DNA from: Cryoendolithus antarcticus
Lineage: Eukaryota > Ascomycota > Dothideomycetes > Cladosporiales > Cladosporiaceae
Length of the DNA: 64,000 nt
NCBI GenBank assembly: GCA_002077065.1
Contig: NAJO01000036.1
Coordinates: 124,001-188,000 of the forward strand
Direction of reading: 5' to 3'
A program made the translations under genes and the position numbers. The notes below the pieces were generated by a model, which was not told where the DNA came from, did not search any database, and worked only from the letters and a program-made list of their open reading frames with translations. Below are positions 62,375 through 64,000 of this stretch, piece by piece (positions within the stretch are counted from its first letter, which is position 1; each line of letters begins with the position of its first letter).

Positions 62375-64000
62375 ATGGCTCCCTCTCTCACTTCACGACC
62401 GCGCTCCGGCGAGTCGCGCCCTCAGAGTCGCGATGAAGACAACTTGATTATTCCGAACCGGACATCTTCATTGCACTCTAGAATGGCCCAGCCACCGAGT
62501 CAAGCGAACCAGCCCAAGTCGAACCAACAAAGGGCACCAAAGACTCTCACCCATGCCTACATGGTGTGCGGTGTTGGTCGCGAGCCATCACAATGGGTCA
62601 AGGCACCGGCGCCGAGCCAGGGGAAAATTGGACACATGAAGGGTGCGGTCGGCCAGTTCTGGCTGCCGGAGATCTTGGGTAGCAGCCCTCGCCTTGAGCA
62701 GGATAATGAGATCGCGAGGTCCTTGCACGCTGCTATGAGAGTGAGTCTATTTGCCGTCAATGTCGTCGCAGACCTTTACTGACAGTCTCAGGCCTGCTTT
62801 CCTCATGATGTCGAGATCTGCACCGGCGCCAGCCAGCCGCATTGCGTGCACCACGCGTTCGTCCTGCAGCAGGATTCTTCACATACTCTGTACGGTATCG
62901 CACTGCGAGTGTGGTCGCGCGCCGATGAGAAGCGTGCTGAGACCATTCGCGACTTGCGAAAGCGAACCGAAGCCGACTACTTTGATACCCCGGGCGAGAC
63001 CTACTGGATCCCATACTGCCTCAGCTTCTTGTCGCGCTACCCGCTGTACAACTTGCTCGGCGACTATTTGCGTGGAATGTGGATCCACTGGAACAAAGCG
63101 ACCAACCTCTTCCACGCCGAGGAAGTGTCGCGCATCCTTACGTTCCCTGCACCGAGACTCAATGATCTCGTGCGCATCGATATGAAGGATTACGCCTTGT
63201 GCTACCAGTTCCCATCATCGCCTACTGGCTTTCAGAACTTTGCCATGTGGCCGCTGTTCTGCTGTCTATCGATCCCCAACATCGTCGGTGTCCTCGAGGC
63301 TGCAGTGTCGCCCACGCGTCGCATCATCTTCATCTCGCACTATCCTGCGATGCTCACAGTAGCCGCCGAGACGGTTCGCTACTGCGTGCGTGTGTACGAG
63401 TGGAGCGGTTTGTACGTGCCCGTCGTGCATGCCCGTCACGCGAAGGAGCTTGTGCAAGAGCCCGGCCCATACATTCTCGGTCTGACAGCCGAGTGCCGTA
63501 CCCTCTTCACTGCACCACCCGATGCGCTTGTCGTTGACCTCGACCGCAACTTTGTTCTCACATCAAGTCCTCCAACTGCCTGGTCCGCTAAGCAGCGATC
63601 GAAGCTCATTCACCGCATCACCGAGTCACTCAATGGCAACGTCTCCCCATCCGGCGTGCCTCAGCATCTTCGCTCCGCGTACGGAGGCGGCAAGCTCATC
63701 CCGGCTGGCCAAATCATCGTCATGCGCGGTGAAGTCGAGAGCGTGCAGGACCCTGGCTGGTGGGCTCAGGACGAAGTCATGAAAGTCATGGACCATGCCT
63801 GCGAGAAGCTTGTAAGTGCCAAAAGCGGTGGCATTTTCAAATTCGGCTCGGCTAATAGAGCTCGCAGGGCAAAAACACCGGCATGAAAGCTGTCTTTGGT
63901 GGCGCCCAGAAGAAGCCGCTGATGACTAAAGTCTCGATGCGCCATCTCAACGAGATCGTGCGTGAGCGCAACCAGTACTCTCGCGATGCGATGGAGGCAT
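62375..64000 (+). CDS. DENN (AEX-3) domain protein, 3' truncated by the window
   Basis: Partial. Exons 62375-62740, 62792-63811 and 63868 onward; introns of 51 and 56 nt with GTGAGT...CTCAG and GTAAGT...CGCAG keep frame. The N-terminal 70 residues are Ser/Pro/Gln-rich. The uDENN part has LYGIALRVWSRADEKRAETI; the cDENN core shows YCLSFLSRYPLYNLLGDYLR and SIPNIVGVLEAAVSPTRRII, then FISHYPAMLTVAAETVRYCV and QEPGPYILGLTAECRTLF. DENN proteins are GDP/GTP exchange factors for Rab GTPases; the target Rab cannot be named. The reading reaches MRHLNEIVRERNQYSRDAMEA at the window end, so the C-terminus is missing. Confidence 0.92.

Noticed and set aside
1..64000. tRNA genes, CRISPR arrays and transposons
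   Set aside because: A by-eye search for B-box-like GGTTCRANNC sequences and for terminal repeats found none with a matching cloverleaf or element ends; CRISPR is not expected in a fungal genome. A tRNAscan run and repeat masking would be decisive.

Overview
The window is nuclear DNA of a filamentous ascomycete (Pezizomycotina). Three things point there: short introns of about 49-110 nt with GTRNGT donors and CTRAY-type branch sites, HET-domain genes, and a set of fungal proteins (TRAPP Trs85, Mch1-type transporter, external NDE1 with EF-hand, She4/UNC-45, PP2A-like Sit4 with a long insert). Codon use and gene families suggest Dothideomycetes (Mycosphaerellales-like), but that placement is only an impression. 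No rRNA, tRNA, transposon or CRISPR array was recognised.

Layout. 0-6.5 kb: spliceosomal Dib1 (+), mitochondrial helicase Suv3 (-), exocytic SM protein Sec1 (+, 7 exons). 6.5-13.4 kb: a GPI-type surface protein ORF with an internal TGA (-), mitochondrial NDE1 (+), a secreted Thr-rich protein (+), a DUF4743/Nudix protein (+). 13.7-19.4 kb: RPB8 (-) divergent from MLH1 (+, with a one-base frameshift), a 1.5 kb gap, then a heme-thiolate peroxidase-like secreted protein (+). 20-28.2 kb: TRS85 (-) divergent from a fused CCA1-TTI2 gene (+), a 1.4 kb gap, a 2EXR/F-box-like protein (+). 28.7-42.8 kb: coiled-coil protein (-), She4/UNC-45 (-), Mch1 transporter (+), Arc1 (+), a large disordered protein (-), a Sna3/Pmp3-like membrane protein (+), a degenerate Nudix-like protein (+). 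43-49.6 kb is the accessory part: a HET gene killed by four in-frame stops, a gene-poor stretch with further decayed-looking ORFs, and an intact HET paralogue. 50-64 kb: MCM6 (-) divergent from IDI1 (+), membrane-anchored GH3 beta-glucosidase (-), SIT4 (-), BCD1 (-), a 1.9 kb gap, and a DENN-domain gene (+) cut by the window end.

Most genes are conserved housekeeping genes with no shared pathway. Several lie head to head across about 280-320 bp (SUV3/SEC1, RPB8/MLH1, TRS85/CCA1, SHE4/MCH1, MCM6/IDI1), so they probably share bidirectional promoters. Two of these promoters, those of MLH1 and MCM6, carry paired ACGCG (MCB-like) cores, as expected for G1/S-regulated replication and repair genes.

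The observations most worth a second look are the MLH1 frameshift, the CCA1-TTI2 fusion with several candidate starts, the HET relic whose stops all fit C-to-T change, the internal TGA in the GPI-type protein, a Nudix-like protein without its catalytic box, and a peroxygenase-like protein that appears to lack the acid-base pair.
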